Shown: piece after piece, positions 45,551 to 54,999 of the stretch
How positions within the stretch are numbered: the stretch's first letter is position 1
How the letters are laid out: the number at the start of each line of letters is the position of its first letter
NCBI RefSeq assembly: GCF_004331675.1
Contig: NZ_SJSN01000010.1
Span: 62,001 to 126,000, forward strand
Length of the DNA stretch: 64,000 bases
From: Pedobacter frigidisoli
Lineage (GTDB): Bacteria; Bacteroidota; Bacteroidia; Sphingobacteriales; Sphingobacteriaceae
Direction: 5' to 3'
The notes under the pieces: model-generated
What the model saw: the letters and a program-made list of their open reading frames with translations, nothing else
Told to the model about the DNA's origin: nothing
Database searches by the model: none
Made by a program: the position numbers and the translations under genes

Positions 45551-47248
45551 TTAACTGGCCGATGACTTTCTACCCACATATTTCACGAATAAATTGGCCC
45601 ATGTCCCATAAACCTTTTCTCTCGCCTTAACGATAAGCATTAGATTTTCCACCCCATATTTCAAAGCTGCAATTTGATATACCCTTTCCAATATCTCGTC
45701 AAGCATAGCAGGATTATCCATGTTCAGCCTATTATCGCGGTCACTATCAATCTTGGTAATAAGCTTTTTTATAAAAGCTTCCGCCGAATATAGGATTAAC
45801 TGTTTTGAATACAGTGCAATACTATCGTAATCTGCATTTTCATCCAGATAGGCTAATAGCCCATTAAAATCCTTTTCCGAATTTCGAAGTGCGAGGGAAA
45901 AATCTGCAGCATTTTTATAAAAACCAGCGAGCTGTCTTGCATTTGCCAAGACCTGATTTCTCCATTTTTTAAATTGGGCATCAGGTTCAGTATTGGAACG
46001 AACAAGTATGTAATTGTCAAAGTTAGGCTTGTACAGCAGTTCCCTTGAAAGCACTCCAATAAGTTTCTTGTCATCCTTTGTCTGGGTGTAAATCTGTTTC
46101 AATCTTGAAATATAATCCTTGTCGTAGGTGGAATCGGTATTTTGATCGATTTGCTCAATACAGTAGGTTTCCGCAGTATTCAACTCCCCCAGCTCGATTA
46201 GCGAATCTATCAGTCTAATGTTATACACCAAGGCATGTCTTAATGGCCGGAATACATCCTTATATTCAGGAAAGTTTTTATTGATTACCACCATGTGCAG
46301 CAACAACTGCAATAATTCTTTTGAATCCGTGACTCTCTCATCTTTCCTAGCCTGATAAACTTCCGCTGTTATGCCTACAATCCTAGCGCGCATCTGGGCT
46401 GAGCTTGAATTGAATATATTTACGAATATATTGGTATATTCCCGGCGAATCCCGCCATAGCCATCAAGAAAAAATTCTTTCGAAAGAAGGGATAGGCACT
46501 TAGTGCAGGTATCATCATCGCGAATATTCAAGATAATCTCCTCTATCTGAGTTAGGATTTGTTTGAAATAGGTCTCAAACCTCTTACTATTGGTCTGTAT
46601 TCGATATTTGTATTCAACCACAGTGTCAATCAGGACATGGACCTTCTTAAAATAATCCTCATTGGCAGGCTCAGCGAAATATTGATCCAAAATTGGCTTA
46701 TGAAGCTCAGTCCACAGATCGATGATCTTCTTTACCTCAAAAACCTCGGCTTTTCGTCTTTTACCAGTCACTGCCATCACTGCATTATGAGTTAGGGCAA
46801 TAATTTCCTCTGGTGTATAATTCTCGGATTTATCAGAGAATTCATTCATGAAAGCAATACTCAGATCTTTGTTTTTCTTTAACGTCCTTAAAATCCAGTC
46901 CCTGATTTTCTCGGGATCAGCTTGCTCTAAGGCCTGTTTTACAGGATCGATCTTTTTTGTGGCAGTGATCTTGGGGGCTGGTTTTGTACCTCTGGCAATA
47001 AAGGCTAAAAGTGCAATCTTATGCTGGCAGAATGGGAGAGGACTTATACATTCACAGTTAGAGATGATCACAGTACCTTTTTCTAACTGTATCCTCACAT
47101 CATAACTTTTATCAAGTTCATCAACATAGGATTCAAAATGGCTAGGGTTAACCTCATCACACTCTCTGACTGTGCACCGCTGTGATTTTTTGATCAACTC
47201 ACTATCCAATTTGGTTTTAAAATTCTTGCTGGTAATTTCGTCTTTCAT
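45551..47248 (-). CDS. SWIM-zinc-finger protein
   Basis: 565 residues. A SWIM domain lies at residues ~60-80: SNCECISPLPFCQHKIALL has the C-x-C...C-x-H zinc ligands, preceded by RIQLEKGTVIISN. The remaining ~470 residues are helical repeats with no enzymatic motif. SWIM proteins of this kind usually sit next to an SNF2 helicase or an MoxR/vWA pair and act on nucleic acid; here the gene stands alone. The function is unknown. Upstream and downstream gaps are both long. Confidence 0.8.
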   Translation of the reverse strand: MKDEITSKNFKTKLDSELIKKSQRCTVRECDEVNPSHFESYVDELDKSYDVRIQLEKGTVIISNCECISPLPFCQHKIALLAFIARGTKPAPKITATKKIDPVKQALEQADPEKIRDWILRTLKKNKDLSIAFMNEFSDKSENYTPEEIIALTHNAVMAVTGKRRKAEVFEVKKIIDLWTELHKPILDQYFAEPANEDYFKKVHVLIDTVVEYKYRIQTNSKRFETYFKQILTQIEEIILNIRDDDTCTKCLSLLSKEFFLDGYGGIRREYTNIFVNIFNSSSAQMRARIVGITAEVYQARKDERVTDSKELLQLLLHMVVINKNFPEYKDVFRPLRHALVYNIRLIDSLIELGELNTAETYCIEQIDQNTDSTYDKDYISRLKQIYTQTKDDKKLIGVLSRELLYKPNFDNYILVRSNTEPDAQFKKWRNQVLANARQLAGFYKNAADFSLALRNSEKDFNGLLAYLDENADYDSIALYSKQLILYSAEAFIKKLITKIDSDRDNRLNMDNPAMLDEILERVYQIAALKYGVENLMLIVKAREKVYGTWANLFVKYVGRKSSAS

Positions 47249-48228
47249 TTTTAAGTACAGATGTACTCAAAAATAGGTTTTTCAATGATATTTCGTAAAG
47301 GTAAATCTCTTTTATTGCAGGTCGTTAATTGATGTGATTAACGGAATCTCTTATAGAAAAGTGGTTTGTTGCCCACTTTTGCCCAATTCCATAATTTACA
47401 TTTTGTCAGTGGATGATTTAAACAAAGTTGGCACATGGCCTTTATTGAGCACTTGCCCGTTTTCTAGAGAGTCTAATATCCTGTTCTGTGTTCGCGATTT
47501 GCGAACAAAAAACAATTTACCAATATTTTTTATGAGAGCACATAGCGGAGAGCGTCCACAGAATATAGTAATCTAGCTAAAGATCATTTCCATAGGAAGT
47601 GAACTTTGGCAGTATAGGGATTTATCTTTTTTCGCTAAAGATCAGGATCCCTGAAATTTCTGAATCAATAAACAGGAGCGAGCAGGCTGGCTTATTATGA
47701 TTAAGAGATTATTTAGAGACGCATTAATGGAATTTATACAATAGGTAGATATTGTGCCTTGGAAGAGCTTGGCCCAGATGTAATATTTGTTGGTGGGGCT
47801 ATCGTAGCTAAATATTCCCTAACTTTTTTTGCGGGTCTGCCTGGGAATTTTAAGCGTTCAGTCATTTGAAACATCTTACATGCGACCTTCTTATATGAGC
47901 AATACTCTTTAGAAATTGTCTAGCAAGAAAACACTGTTACTCTCAGTGATTACAATATCCAATAGTTCAGGGTTTTGAAATGGAATTTTCCATTTCTATC
48001 TTTTCTTTACCAATAAGCTTTTCGCTCATATTTTCGTTTTAAAATGGAGTCACCAACTTGAACATCATCCCAACCTATACCTTCCCATCTTTTTTCAGTT
48101 TTAAAAGCATACTATAATCGACAGATAAACTGATTTTAAAAAACTTATCGATCTACAGATTAACCAACTCTTTAGAAGTCAGGAATAAGATTCTCACTTG
48201 AAAGAGGTAATTCTAAGGCTTTAGTAAC
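47249..48228. other. Long gap with no gene seen
   Basis: About 980 bases. I found no reading with recognisable protein features in any frame; the longest (47334-47576, plus) contains no plausible motif. No strong hairpin. It may be a deleted gene's residue. Confidence 0.4.
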
Positions 48229-49290
48229 CTATTTTACTTCATTTATATTTCTAACTTTTACTCCAGGCATCTTATCAAAAATTTCCTGCATATATCTGCG
48301 GTGGTTGGCCCCAGCTATTACAACAACCCGCTTGACACCATTTTTCCTAGCACGGTCTACCACATTGCTGCACATGCCTTTGTTTCTCATTATCCACCAG
48401 TGGATCTTTGAGAGCATTTCCTCTTTGGGAAACTTTTTCATCGCATATAATTCAGGCAAGTAGAAGTCACCCGATGCAGAAATCTCCGAGGCCTCAGGAC
48501 TGTTCAGCCACTCAGTCACCTTATAGGAGGTTTTCTCAATTCTATCATATTCTTCAAAGCCTCGATTCATTTTAGCCAGCTTTTCTTTTAGTTCCTTTTG
48601 GACCATAGGTGAGGCATCTTTCCTAAACTCCTTAAACTTTACATCAAATGCAGCCCAGGACGCATTCCAGTTTAAATCATAATCCTGGCAGTCCATTGGA
48701 AGAAGTTCCTGTATTTTCAGCTTTTGCATCATTGGAAACCCTATTAATGCATATTCTGAAGTCTTCAATCTTCTCATGCTCCGCCCTGTAGTATCCAAAT
48801 CTGGACTAAGCAGTTGGTCAGTGTACTCCTGTAAGCTACGATCTGGCGCTTGCTGAAGGCGCTCATAAATCTGCCAGTATAGATAATGGCCATTTGATAC
48901 ATCCTGATCAATATAGTAGGCATGTGCCAAGTCTACCTTTAACTCATAATTAGTGGGTTGTTTCCTTGATAGTTTTTGGAGACTGTCGATCTTGTAAGCA
49001 ACAATATCAGGATCAATATCTCTGTTATTTCTTAGCCTATTTAATCGGATCAGGTTATCCCTCTTACACCAATAATCCATCACCTTTCGCTCATCATCGT
49101 TACTCAAGAATTCTCCAAAAAATGCCTCAGGTTTAAAATTTTCAATCTTGCGGTAAATATCAGAAAAATCCTGTTTCGGATATTTGCTATAGTTATGAGA
49201 AACTCCAATCAATAAAACATCAATCTCCTGGGCATTTGACTGCATAGAAAAGATAAGAAATAAAAATAACATGTTTCTCATTGATTGCAA
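48229..49290 (-). CDS. Secreted TraB/TIKI-like protein (DUF5694 type)
   Basis: 353 residues with a signal peptide (MLFLFLIFSMQSNAQ). The start of the mature part, IDVLLIGVSHNYSKYPKQDF, the acidic FGEFLSNDDERKVMD and the C-terminal RVVVIAGANHRRYMQEIF form the GxSH...E...GxNH layout of the TraB/TIKI/EreA-like superfamily, some members of which are metalloproteases. The DUF5694 label is from memory of the layout. The function in bacteria is unknown. It stands alone. Confidence 0.65.
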   Translation of the reverse strand: MQSMRNMLFLFLIFSMQSNAQEIDVLLIGVSHNYSKYPKQDFSDIYRKIENFKPEAFFGEFLSNDDERKVMDYWCKRDNLIRLNRLRNNRDIDPDIVAYKIDSLQKLSRKQPTNYELKVDLAHAYYIDQDVSNGHYLYWQIYERLQQAPDRSLQEYTDQLLSPDLDTTGRSMRRLKTSEYALIGFPMMQKLKIQELLPMDCQDYDLNWNASWAAFDVKFKEFRKDASPMVQKELKEKLAKMNRGFEEYDRIEKTSYKVTEWLNSPEASEISASGDFYLPELYAMKKFPKEEMLSKIHWWIMRNKGMCSNVVDRARKNGVKRVVVIAGANHRRYMQEIFDKMPGVKVRNINEVK

Positions 49291-49780
49291 TTTTTAAACA
49301 AATGGTAAGTTGGCTATAATATCCGTCATTCATTGGATGTGATGGTTGAAAATAAGGCTTTTATTAATGCTAAACAAGCTTAATTAATAATTAAAAAATG
49401 ATATCACGTTTTCTTAGGCACTATTTTGTTCTCAGTTGTCTAGAAAGGGATGCTCTTGCAGGCAATATGTTCTCTTCGCCATAATTGATCTCAGAAACAT
49501 ACATAGCAAAAGACTGTGATAATGGGAAGATGCCTTCTTTTTTCAAACCCATAAGATCGTTTGAATTTGCAACAATCTGTTAGTATTTTTTTGGCGATAG
49601 TAATGTAACTTCTGTAGGTTAGGTAAATTCTTTACCTCGGGTCTGCGCCCCAGTTCGTCTTATTTAGAATTAATATTTGTGTATAACATTGCAAGCTAGA
49701 TTCCCTATATTAAATCTATTACTTTTTTAAACTAATTACCAATCCAACCCGAAGCCTGCAGGATACTTCGAAAATAAAAA
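49291..49780. other. Gap with no gene seen
   Basis: About 490 bases with stops in all frames and no notable structure. Confidence 0.4.
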
Positions 49781-50240
49781 ATGTGGGTGGCGAAGCAGGA
49801 AATACTTGTCAAAGGGCAAATAATGTTAGGTACTTCTGAGGTTGAAGTTTCCGATTCCATTGAAAGACTTAGGGCATTATTTGGTGCTGAATTTGATAAG
49901 CCTTATTTAGAAGTGGTTAGAGAAGATCAACTTAAGGTTATTTCACTTTTTCATGAAGCAGGTAAATCTTCCGATAAACAGATTAGGACTTTTGTCAATA
50001 GATATTTGAAGATGCTAAAAAAGAGCATTTGCATTTGATATATCAGTGAAAGATTATGGAAAGGAAATCAATTTGGATATTGAAAATTTGACGATAAGGC
50101 CGGAATTTGAGGTTTTGAAACCATACTTTGAAAAATTTTTAACAACAAAGTCGGTTAGAGCCGAAATTTTTTTAGTCCTAAGAAGTGGTGATATCATAGC
50201 TAAATCGGCTAGGTGGGAAGATATAAAAAAATTAAGCTAA
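49781..50240 (+). pseudogene. Hypothetical gene broken by one frameshift
   Basis: Two overlapping frames read as one protein. The first (49781-50038) ends ...FVNRYLKMLKKSICI; the second continues as KRAFAFDISVKDYGKEI and ends at 50240 (SARWEDIKKLS). They join at a run of six As (50017-50022), where one A too many changes the frame. The joined product would have about 150 residues, helical then beta, with no family that I recognise. The start is uncertain. A GTG at 50046 would be needed to express the second part alone, which seems unlikely. Confidence 0.55.
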
Positions 50241-50406
50241 TAGGATTACGAGTTGATGTAAGTCTAGGATCCGCTATGCAAATTGTCCCGTTATTACCCA
50301 TATGATTTACGTGGCATTATATAACTTCATAAAATCAACAATTTAGAATATGGAAAATTCATTTAAAACTGGCACACTTATGGAGCGTAAAAAGGAAAAA
50401 GATAAG

Positions 50407-50577
50407 ATGAGAAATATTTATTTAGTTTTCGCGCTATGCGGGTTGATGTTTTCAACAGGATGTTATACCGCCCGAACTGCAGGGAATAGCGGAAAAATTC
50501 CCCCTGGACAGGCAAAAAAAGGAACAGGTTCCAAATCGGCAAAACCTTTTGCCCCGGGACAGCAAAAGAAGAATTAA
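50407..50577 (+). CDS. Small lipoprotein with PPGQ/APGQ repeats
   Basis: 56 residues from the ATG at 50407 (MRNIYLVFALCGLMF), preferred to 50350 because a lipoprotein signal then starts; the lipobox is STGC with the cysteine at residue 18. The mature part is KIPPGQAKKGTG, then PFAPGQQKKN. Short quinoprotein-like 'PPGQxKK' lipoproteins occur across Bacteroidota and have no known function. It stands alone and its 3' end is followed by divergent sequence. Confidence 0.65.
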   Translation: MRNIYLVFALCGLMFSTGCYTARTAGNSGKIPPGQAKKGTGSKSAKPFAPGQQKKN

Positions 50578-50730
50578 GAGCAAAAGGCTCCTGATTGGGA
50601 GGCTTGTTTGCATATGCATGCGAATAAGCGTAGTAAACACCACCTCTGAACTGGAAAATCCGTTGGCAATAACATGGTGTAGAGAAAAAATCTTTAAGAA
50701 TTACTAATAATGCTTCATCTAATAATTTTT

Positions 50731-50761
50731 AAAAAAAAAGCCGCCCTTAAAAGACAGCTCT
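50731..50761 (-). terminator. Terminator of the broken DUF2807 gene
   Basis: On the minus strand AGCTGTCTT pairs with AAGGGCGGCT (several G-U pairs), followed by nine Ts. It lies 22 bases after the stop at 50783. Confidence 0.65.
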
Positions 50762-50782
50762 AATTAATCATAAAGGATTTGC

Positions 50783-51391
50783 TCATTTTGCTAATACTAT
50801 TGCATTCTGCTCCGCTTCCATAATCGCTTGAGAAGCATATGATTCTGATCTAAGACTGGCAAAGTCAGCTAATTTTATATTTTTCATATTGCTAGCAATC
50901 ATTGTACTTTGATCAGCAGTACCATTTAATTTTAATACCGCATCATCCTTAACGATAGTATATAAACTGCCTGCTGTAGTTTTGATCTTCGCTGCAGCAC
51001 TTTGTCCCAAAAATAACTGAAGGTATTTTACATCAAAATTATTGCTGGTCACCACAACTGATTGACCATAAGCTTCAATCCTTTCTAAATCTTTTACGGT
51101 AATATTCAGTGTTACCTGACTTGTTTATAATGAATTGATTAATAAGGTTTTTCCATCAGTTGATACTGAGGTTCTTGCTGCGTCATAGTTACTTGTACCC
51201 TCTACATTTTGCTTGTCACCTTGCGTTAAGATAAGTTTCACGTTCCCACTCACCCAGATCCTGTTGAATTTTAATAATGATGAAGTTTTTGTTTCTGTTT
51301 TAACTGGCTCAGCGGCAAAAGCTGCCATTGCTGAAGTAAATAATACTGTTGTTAATGCTGCTGCGAATAATGTTTTTGCTAATGTTTTCAT
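50783..51391 (-). pseudogene. DUF2807 (GIN domain) protein, copy 2, with an in-frame stop
   Basis: Same length (~202 codons) and layout as the gene at 6229-6837: signal peptide (MKTLAKTLFAAALTTVLFTSAM), LKFNRIWVSGNVKLILTQG, then the repeats, ending in a helical tail rich in Ala. A single TAA at 51127-51125 breaks it: the frame reads TLLINSL, stop, TSQVTLNITVKDLERIEAYG with no frame change. A TAT or TAC codon here (tyrosine fits the family) would restore it. Signal peptide and C-terminus are intact, so decay is recent, or this is an error. Confidence 0.85.
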
Positions 51392-51430
51392 ATCTTTTAT
51401 ATTTTAGGTTTTTGCTATTGTCTTGTTATT

Positions 51431-51458
51431 AAGACGCCGATGGGCATCAAACGTTGCA
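51431..51458 (-). promoter_or_regulatory. Predicted ECF-sigma promoter of DUF2807 copy 2
   Basis: Minus strand: CTGCAACGTTT (AAC at 51455-51453), 16 bases, CGTCTTAA (CGTC at 51436-51433), then 42 bases to the ATG at 51391. Same elements and spacing as at 6890-6918. Confidence 0.6.
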
Positions 51459-51680
51459 GGCAAAAACTTTGTATTATACCAGTGTTAGCAACCGCTAGAC
51501 CAACGCCTGTAATTTCTAGACGAACACTTTCCAACTTTCTATCCCAACCAGTATTAAATCCAGAGTTTGCGGTCATACTCGTCCTTCGCTGTCCGCTTTA
51601 TTTAAAAAATATGGCAATGTTCATTTTAATAGCTTGTTCATGAAACATGAACAAAGTGATTTTTTGAACACTCAAATTTA

Positions 51681-51700
51681 TTATACCACACAGGGTATAA
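51681..51700 (+). promoter_or_regulatory. Inverted repeat operator upstream of the truncated XRE gene
   Basis: TTATACC (51681-51687), 6 bases, GGTATAA (51694-51700) is a perfect 7-bp inverted repeat two bases before the ATG, similar in type to the operator of HipB autoregulators. Confidence 0.5.
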
Positions 51701-51702
51701 AC

Positions 51703-51801
51703 ATGAGTAATCCATTATCAACATTTTTAAGAACACAACGTAAGCTACTTAAGCTCTCACAGGACGAATTGGCATTCAAAGCCGGCATAGAACTTCGTTT
51801 C
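51703..51801 (+). pseudogene. Truncated HipB-like XRE regulator
   Basis: The ATG at 51703 gives MSNPLSTFLRTQRKLLKLSQ then DELAFKAGIELRF, the first half of an XRE/HipB helix-turn-helix as in small HipB proteins of Bacteroidota (expected to continue R-E-L-E-Q-G-K). After ELRF the similarity stops abruptly at about 51801, and the frame enters an unrelated inverted repeat. The recognition helix and C-terminus are missing. No HipA-like gene follows. The gene is therefore dead, though the operator remains. Confidence 0.65.
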
Positions 51802-51810
51802 CCCCGGGAG

Positions 51811-51866
51811 TGGATATTCCCACCCATGCCTCTCAATGGGTGGCGCAGTATGGGTCGGAATATCCA
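51811..51866. repeat. Nested inverted repeat at the truncation point
   Basis: TGGATATTCC (51811-51820) and GGAATATCCA (51857-51866) are perfect arms of an outer 10-bp inverted repeat. Between them CACCCAT (51821-51827) and ATGGGTG (51836-51842) form an inner 7-bp stem. The element begins 10 bases after the XRE similarity ends, so it probably marks an insertion or a deletion junction. Confidence 0.6.
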
Positions 51867-52454
51867 TTTTGATTTCGTGACTGTAATATTTATCTGTAAA
51901 AATATACTGCTTTTATCAATATTAGCAGTGTTTTTTACGTAACCAAATGCTGTCTTTTTAAAAAGAAATGAACATAGATATTCAGGAGACAGTCGAAGGT
52001 CTGTCATAATTCATCATAAAATGTAAATCTAAATCTAAATGCTTACCATAGAAGCAGTATAAGATCTGCTTCTACCTGGCCAGTCCCATAATTCTTTCTG
52101 ACGTTCAGCCAAACTCTAATACTTATTGGTCTATTTAACCTACTATTAGAGTAGAAAAAGACTATGTACTTTTTAATTTTTTATTTGAAGAACCATATTA
52201 TATTTAAATACCGGAATGGCCAATTGACCAGAGTTTTGTGGCTCAGGATGGAGAGCCCATTTACCGTATCATGTCATGAAGACAATTTAGACGATAAACA
52301 TACTACCTTAATCAATCAATTTTTAGGGCGGCTGTCAAAATCCCGATTTGGCCGGTCATTGACGCTTTATTGGGATCACAAAACCTCCTGCACAGATTGT
52401 TTCAATTCTTACCTCATTATTTCAGTCAACTACTTAAACGTATATACTGTGCGA
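51867..52454. other. Gap with no gene seen
   Basis: No frame shows recognisable content. A plus-strand reading from 52164 (115 codons) has poor composition for a protein and runs into the antisense of the Fic gene. Confidence 0.35.
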
Positions 52455-53051
52455 TTAACTTCGCGCAAATTTTATCAGGTCATTGATAGTACCGCGATCT
52501 GCCTTGCGTAATGCGCTAATGTAATTAGTCCGCATGTCATCAGCTTTAACCAATGTCGAACTTCCCCAGCTAAATACTTCAAACTTGTAAAGATTCGCGA
52601 TGATAATATCTGCAATCAATCTTGAATGGCGCCCGTTTCCATTGGGAAAACAATGTATAGCTACGATTCGGTGCTTGAATCTGATGGCTATTTCCTCGGG
52701 AGGGTAAGTTTCTTTTTCATGCCAGTAGAGTGCGTCATCAAGTAGCAACCTAAGATCTGTTGCTACCTTGTAGTATGGTACCCCGATGTTTTTATTCGAT
52801 TTTCTAAAATTACCCGCCCATGTCCAAACATCACCATACATTTTTGCATGCAACTCTAGCATAAAATCCCCGGTGATGATTTTTTTTGCGGGCCATCTAT
52901 TTTTGAGAGTCCACTCGACTGCCTTTTGGATATTTAACTGTTCAAACTCATCCAACTCTTCTCTAATTGTAATGGTATCAATCCTAAGTCCCGCCTTTTC
53001 TTCTTCTTCGAGTGGGGTTTGTCCTTCCTGATATTCGATCTCTAAAGCCAT
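52455..53051 (-). CDS. Fic-domain protein, mobile mystery protein B type
   Basis: 198 residues. The Fic motif is complete: HCFPNGNGRHSRL (H133 to R141, HxFx[D/N]GNGR), so it should be able to transfer AMP or a similar group to a target hydroxyl. Upstream lie GDVWTWAGNFRKSNKNIGVP (flap) and LHAKMYGDV. The inhibitory S/T-x3-E-G-N helix is not evident. The order behind an XRE protein, with a 10-base overlap, matches the conserved mobile-mystery A/B pair, thought to be a toxin-antitoxin-like module on mobile DNA. The motif gives high confidence; the biological role is inferred. Confidence 0.9.
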   Translation of the reverse strand: MALEIEYQEGQTPLEEEEKAGLRIDTITIREELDEFEQLNIQKAVEWTLKNRWPAKKIITGDFMLELHAKMYGDVWTWAGNFRKSNKNIGVPYYKVATDLRLLLDDALYWHEKETYPPEEIAIRFKHRIVAIHCFPNGNGRHSRLIADIIIANLYKFEVFSWGSSTLVKADDMRTNYISALRKADRGTINDLIKFARS

Positions 53052-53506
53052 AGGTATTTTGGAAGTTCATCTTTGATATCCTCTGCTTTTTCTATTATCG
53101 ATTTGCTAAGACGTTCCTTGGTGTTCTCCTGATCCTCAAGTCTCATGGACGCTGAAGTTCGCATAACTATTTTCTTAGCCATCTCATACGCTCTTTGTTC
53201 TATCATTTTGCCCAGGCTTTCATCTTTGGGTACTAATGCATAAACTAGTTTCATATCCAGGCATTCTGCAACTTCTTTAAGTGCGTTCAGTGTGATACTT
53301 CCACTTTGCTCTCTTAATTCAAGATTTTTGACACCCTGTGGAGTGGTATTGAGTTTTATGCCAAGCGCATTTAATGGCATATTTAAAGATGTACGTATTG
53401 CATTTACCCATCCTCTCTCTGGCCTTATTATAGCGGCAGCAGGTTTAAAGGCGGCTAACTTACTATCCAATTGCCCAATGATCAATTCTCTTTTGCGTTT
53501 ATCCAT
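53042..53506 (-). CDS. XRE-type regulator, mobile mystery protein A type
   Basis: 154 residues. RGWVNAIRTSLNMPLNALGI (~31-50) and TPQGVKNLELREQSGSITL (~55-73) form a helix-turn-helix, followed by LKEVAECLDMKLVYALVP, the usual mobile-mystery A signature, and a helical C-terminus. It is probably the repressor and partner of the Fic protein downstream, overlapping it by 10 bases. Three A+T-rich palindromic sites lie just upstream. Confidence 0.88.
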   Translation of the reverse strand: MDKRKRELIIGQLDSKLAAFKPAAAIIRPERGWVNAIRTSLNMPLNALGIKLNTTPQGVKNLELREQSGSITLNALKEVAECLDMKLVYALVPKDESLGKMIEQRAYEMAKKIVMRTSASMRLEDQENTKERLSKSIIEKAEDIKDELPKYLWL

Positions 53507-53518
53507 AAACTAATTTAA

Positions 53519-53594
53519 GCATATAAGTTTAAATATAAAAATTATTTTAAATATATATGTTTATATTTTTTTAATAAATTCAACATATATGTTT
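53519..53594. promoter_or_regulatory. Triple palindromic operator upstream of mobile mystery A/B
   Basis: Three related motifs: GCATATAAGTTTAAAT (53519-), ATATATATGTTTATAT (around 53550) and the perfect AACATATATGTT (53582-53593). Spacing is about 30 bases each. They suit an autorepressor binding as several dimers. Confidence 0.5.
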
Positions 53595-53756
53595 AATTTA
53601 TGGTAAGTATATGTCCGTTTCCCAACTTGGATAGACTTAAATAAAGTAGGAAATTCCAACGACCTCGTTATTAATATCCAAATCACTGATTGATATTGAT
53701 GTCGGTCAGTTGTGATACAAATATCTTTGTATAACGGCGTTGATGGGCCATAGATT

Positions 53757-54170
53757 TCGGAGCATTACGGCCTATTTACCTATGCTGAGCGGTTTTTTCA
53801 ACGTCAGTTTATAACTCCACAGCTAAGCAATAATCAAATTATAAGCCGAATGGAGGAAATATTAATTGATTTTTTCAAAGGTGATGAATTACAATCCAAA
53901 TGTATGCCCTCAGTGAGCTAATTTGTAGATGCGATGCATTTATCACCGAATTATCTAAGGCGTCTGCTTAAAACACTTACAGGATAGAGCACCAAAGATC
54001 TTATCATTAGGAGAGTTGTCGATATAGCCAAAGAAAAGTTATCGACCACAGATCTGACCATCAATGAAATTGCTTATGCTTTAGAGTTTGATCTCCCGCA
54101 ATCATTCACTAAGATGTTTAAAAGCAAAGCCAATCTATCACCCGTAACTTTCAGAGAATCTTTCAATTAA
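53757..54170 (+). pseudogene. Decayed AraC-family transcription regulator
   Basis: One frame reads to the stop at 54168-54170. It begins with AERFFQRQFITPQLSNN and RMEEILIDFFKGDELQ, then meets a TAA (53919), then AMHLSPNYLRRLLKTLTG, then a TAG (53985), then STKDLIIRRVVDIAKEKL, INEIAYALEFDLPQSFTKMF and LSPVTFRESFN. This is the C-terminal half of Pedobacter-type AraC regulators (full length ~300), ending in the typical S-P-x-x-F-R-x-S-F-N. The N-terminal sensor is gone. Confidence 0.8.
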
Positions 54171-54861
54171 AAGATATAATGTTCAGTTTGTTGAAGCCGC
54201 ACCTTCCTACACTCACTGAAACAGGGGATTTGGATTTAGCCCATAGCTTTACATGGATGACCTATGATGACGGAGGGCAATTTAGCCAAATGAAACTTGT
54301 ATACAGCAGGGAGGGATTGGGTTTGAAAAGCGTAATGTTGAAGCATAAAATATTATTAAAGAAATAATGTTTAAATGAGATTTTTGCAAGAGGTAAGATT
54401 AGTTAAAGACATTTTAATTAATCTTTGCTCAAGTTTATCAGTACTGTTGGCCAAGCAATGTACAGATTGTCACAAATGGTTAAAAAGGAAATCATTTATC
54501 TTTAGGGGCTTTAAATATTGATTATTATATGAATGTAGGGGCAGAAAGTGGTTTTAGTGTAGATATTAAAGCATTAAATACCATCGCGTTGATGGCTGGG
54601 GTGGTGATGAAGTCCAAATTTATATTCCCATTTAGATATATCTTAATCTAAGTGTTGATGTAAATGCAAGTATAGAGGAAATTGGTTCGGCTTCCGCCGA
54701 TGCACGTATATAAAAAGAAAAACAGAATTTGAATCTTTGTAAGGTGTTATTTAGAAATAATCTTGGAAAAAACTGGAAATGGGTATCTAGATGGAAAATC
54801 CAATCTATTTGACCCAGTATCGCCAAAATTGTAATAGCAAGATAGTTACATATAGCTAACA
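54171..54861. other. Gap between the AraC remnant and the type VI locus
   Basis: No supportable gene. A 62-codon plus-strand frame at 54179 and a minus-strand frame at 54632 have no recognisable content. Confidence 0.35.
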
Positions 54862-54897
54862 TAAAAAAATTGAATCACCAGTTACAAAAGTAACTGG
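54862..54897 (-). terminator. Rho-independent terminator of the tssN-tssK transcript
   Basis: CCAGTTAC-aaaa-GTAACTGG (54878-54897) is a perfect 8-bp hairpin. On the minus strand it is followed by TGATTCAATTTTTTT, a seven-T run. It lies about 100 bases after the tssK stop and closes the left side of the secretion locus. Confidence 0.7.
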
Positions 54898-54999
54898 CTG
54901 GCTGTTAAGAGTGATAAGCGTCGCTGGAAAAGATTAAGAATTTCGGCGAGATTATGTAACAAGTGGAAATGTTCCACTCCGAACATCATGCTGTATTTA

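Noticed and set aside
50017..50023. AAAAAAG heptamer as a programmed -1 frameshift site
   Set aside because: The downstream frame that continues the protein is reached by +1 (or -2), not -1, so the slippery heptamer gives the wrong frame. An indel is simpler.
54179..54367. 62-codon plus-strand frame after the AraC remnant
   Set aside because: No start context, no similarity recognised, and composition like the surrounding non-coding sequence.
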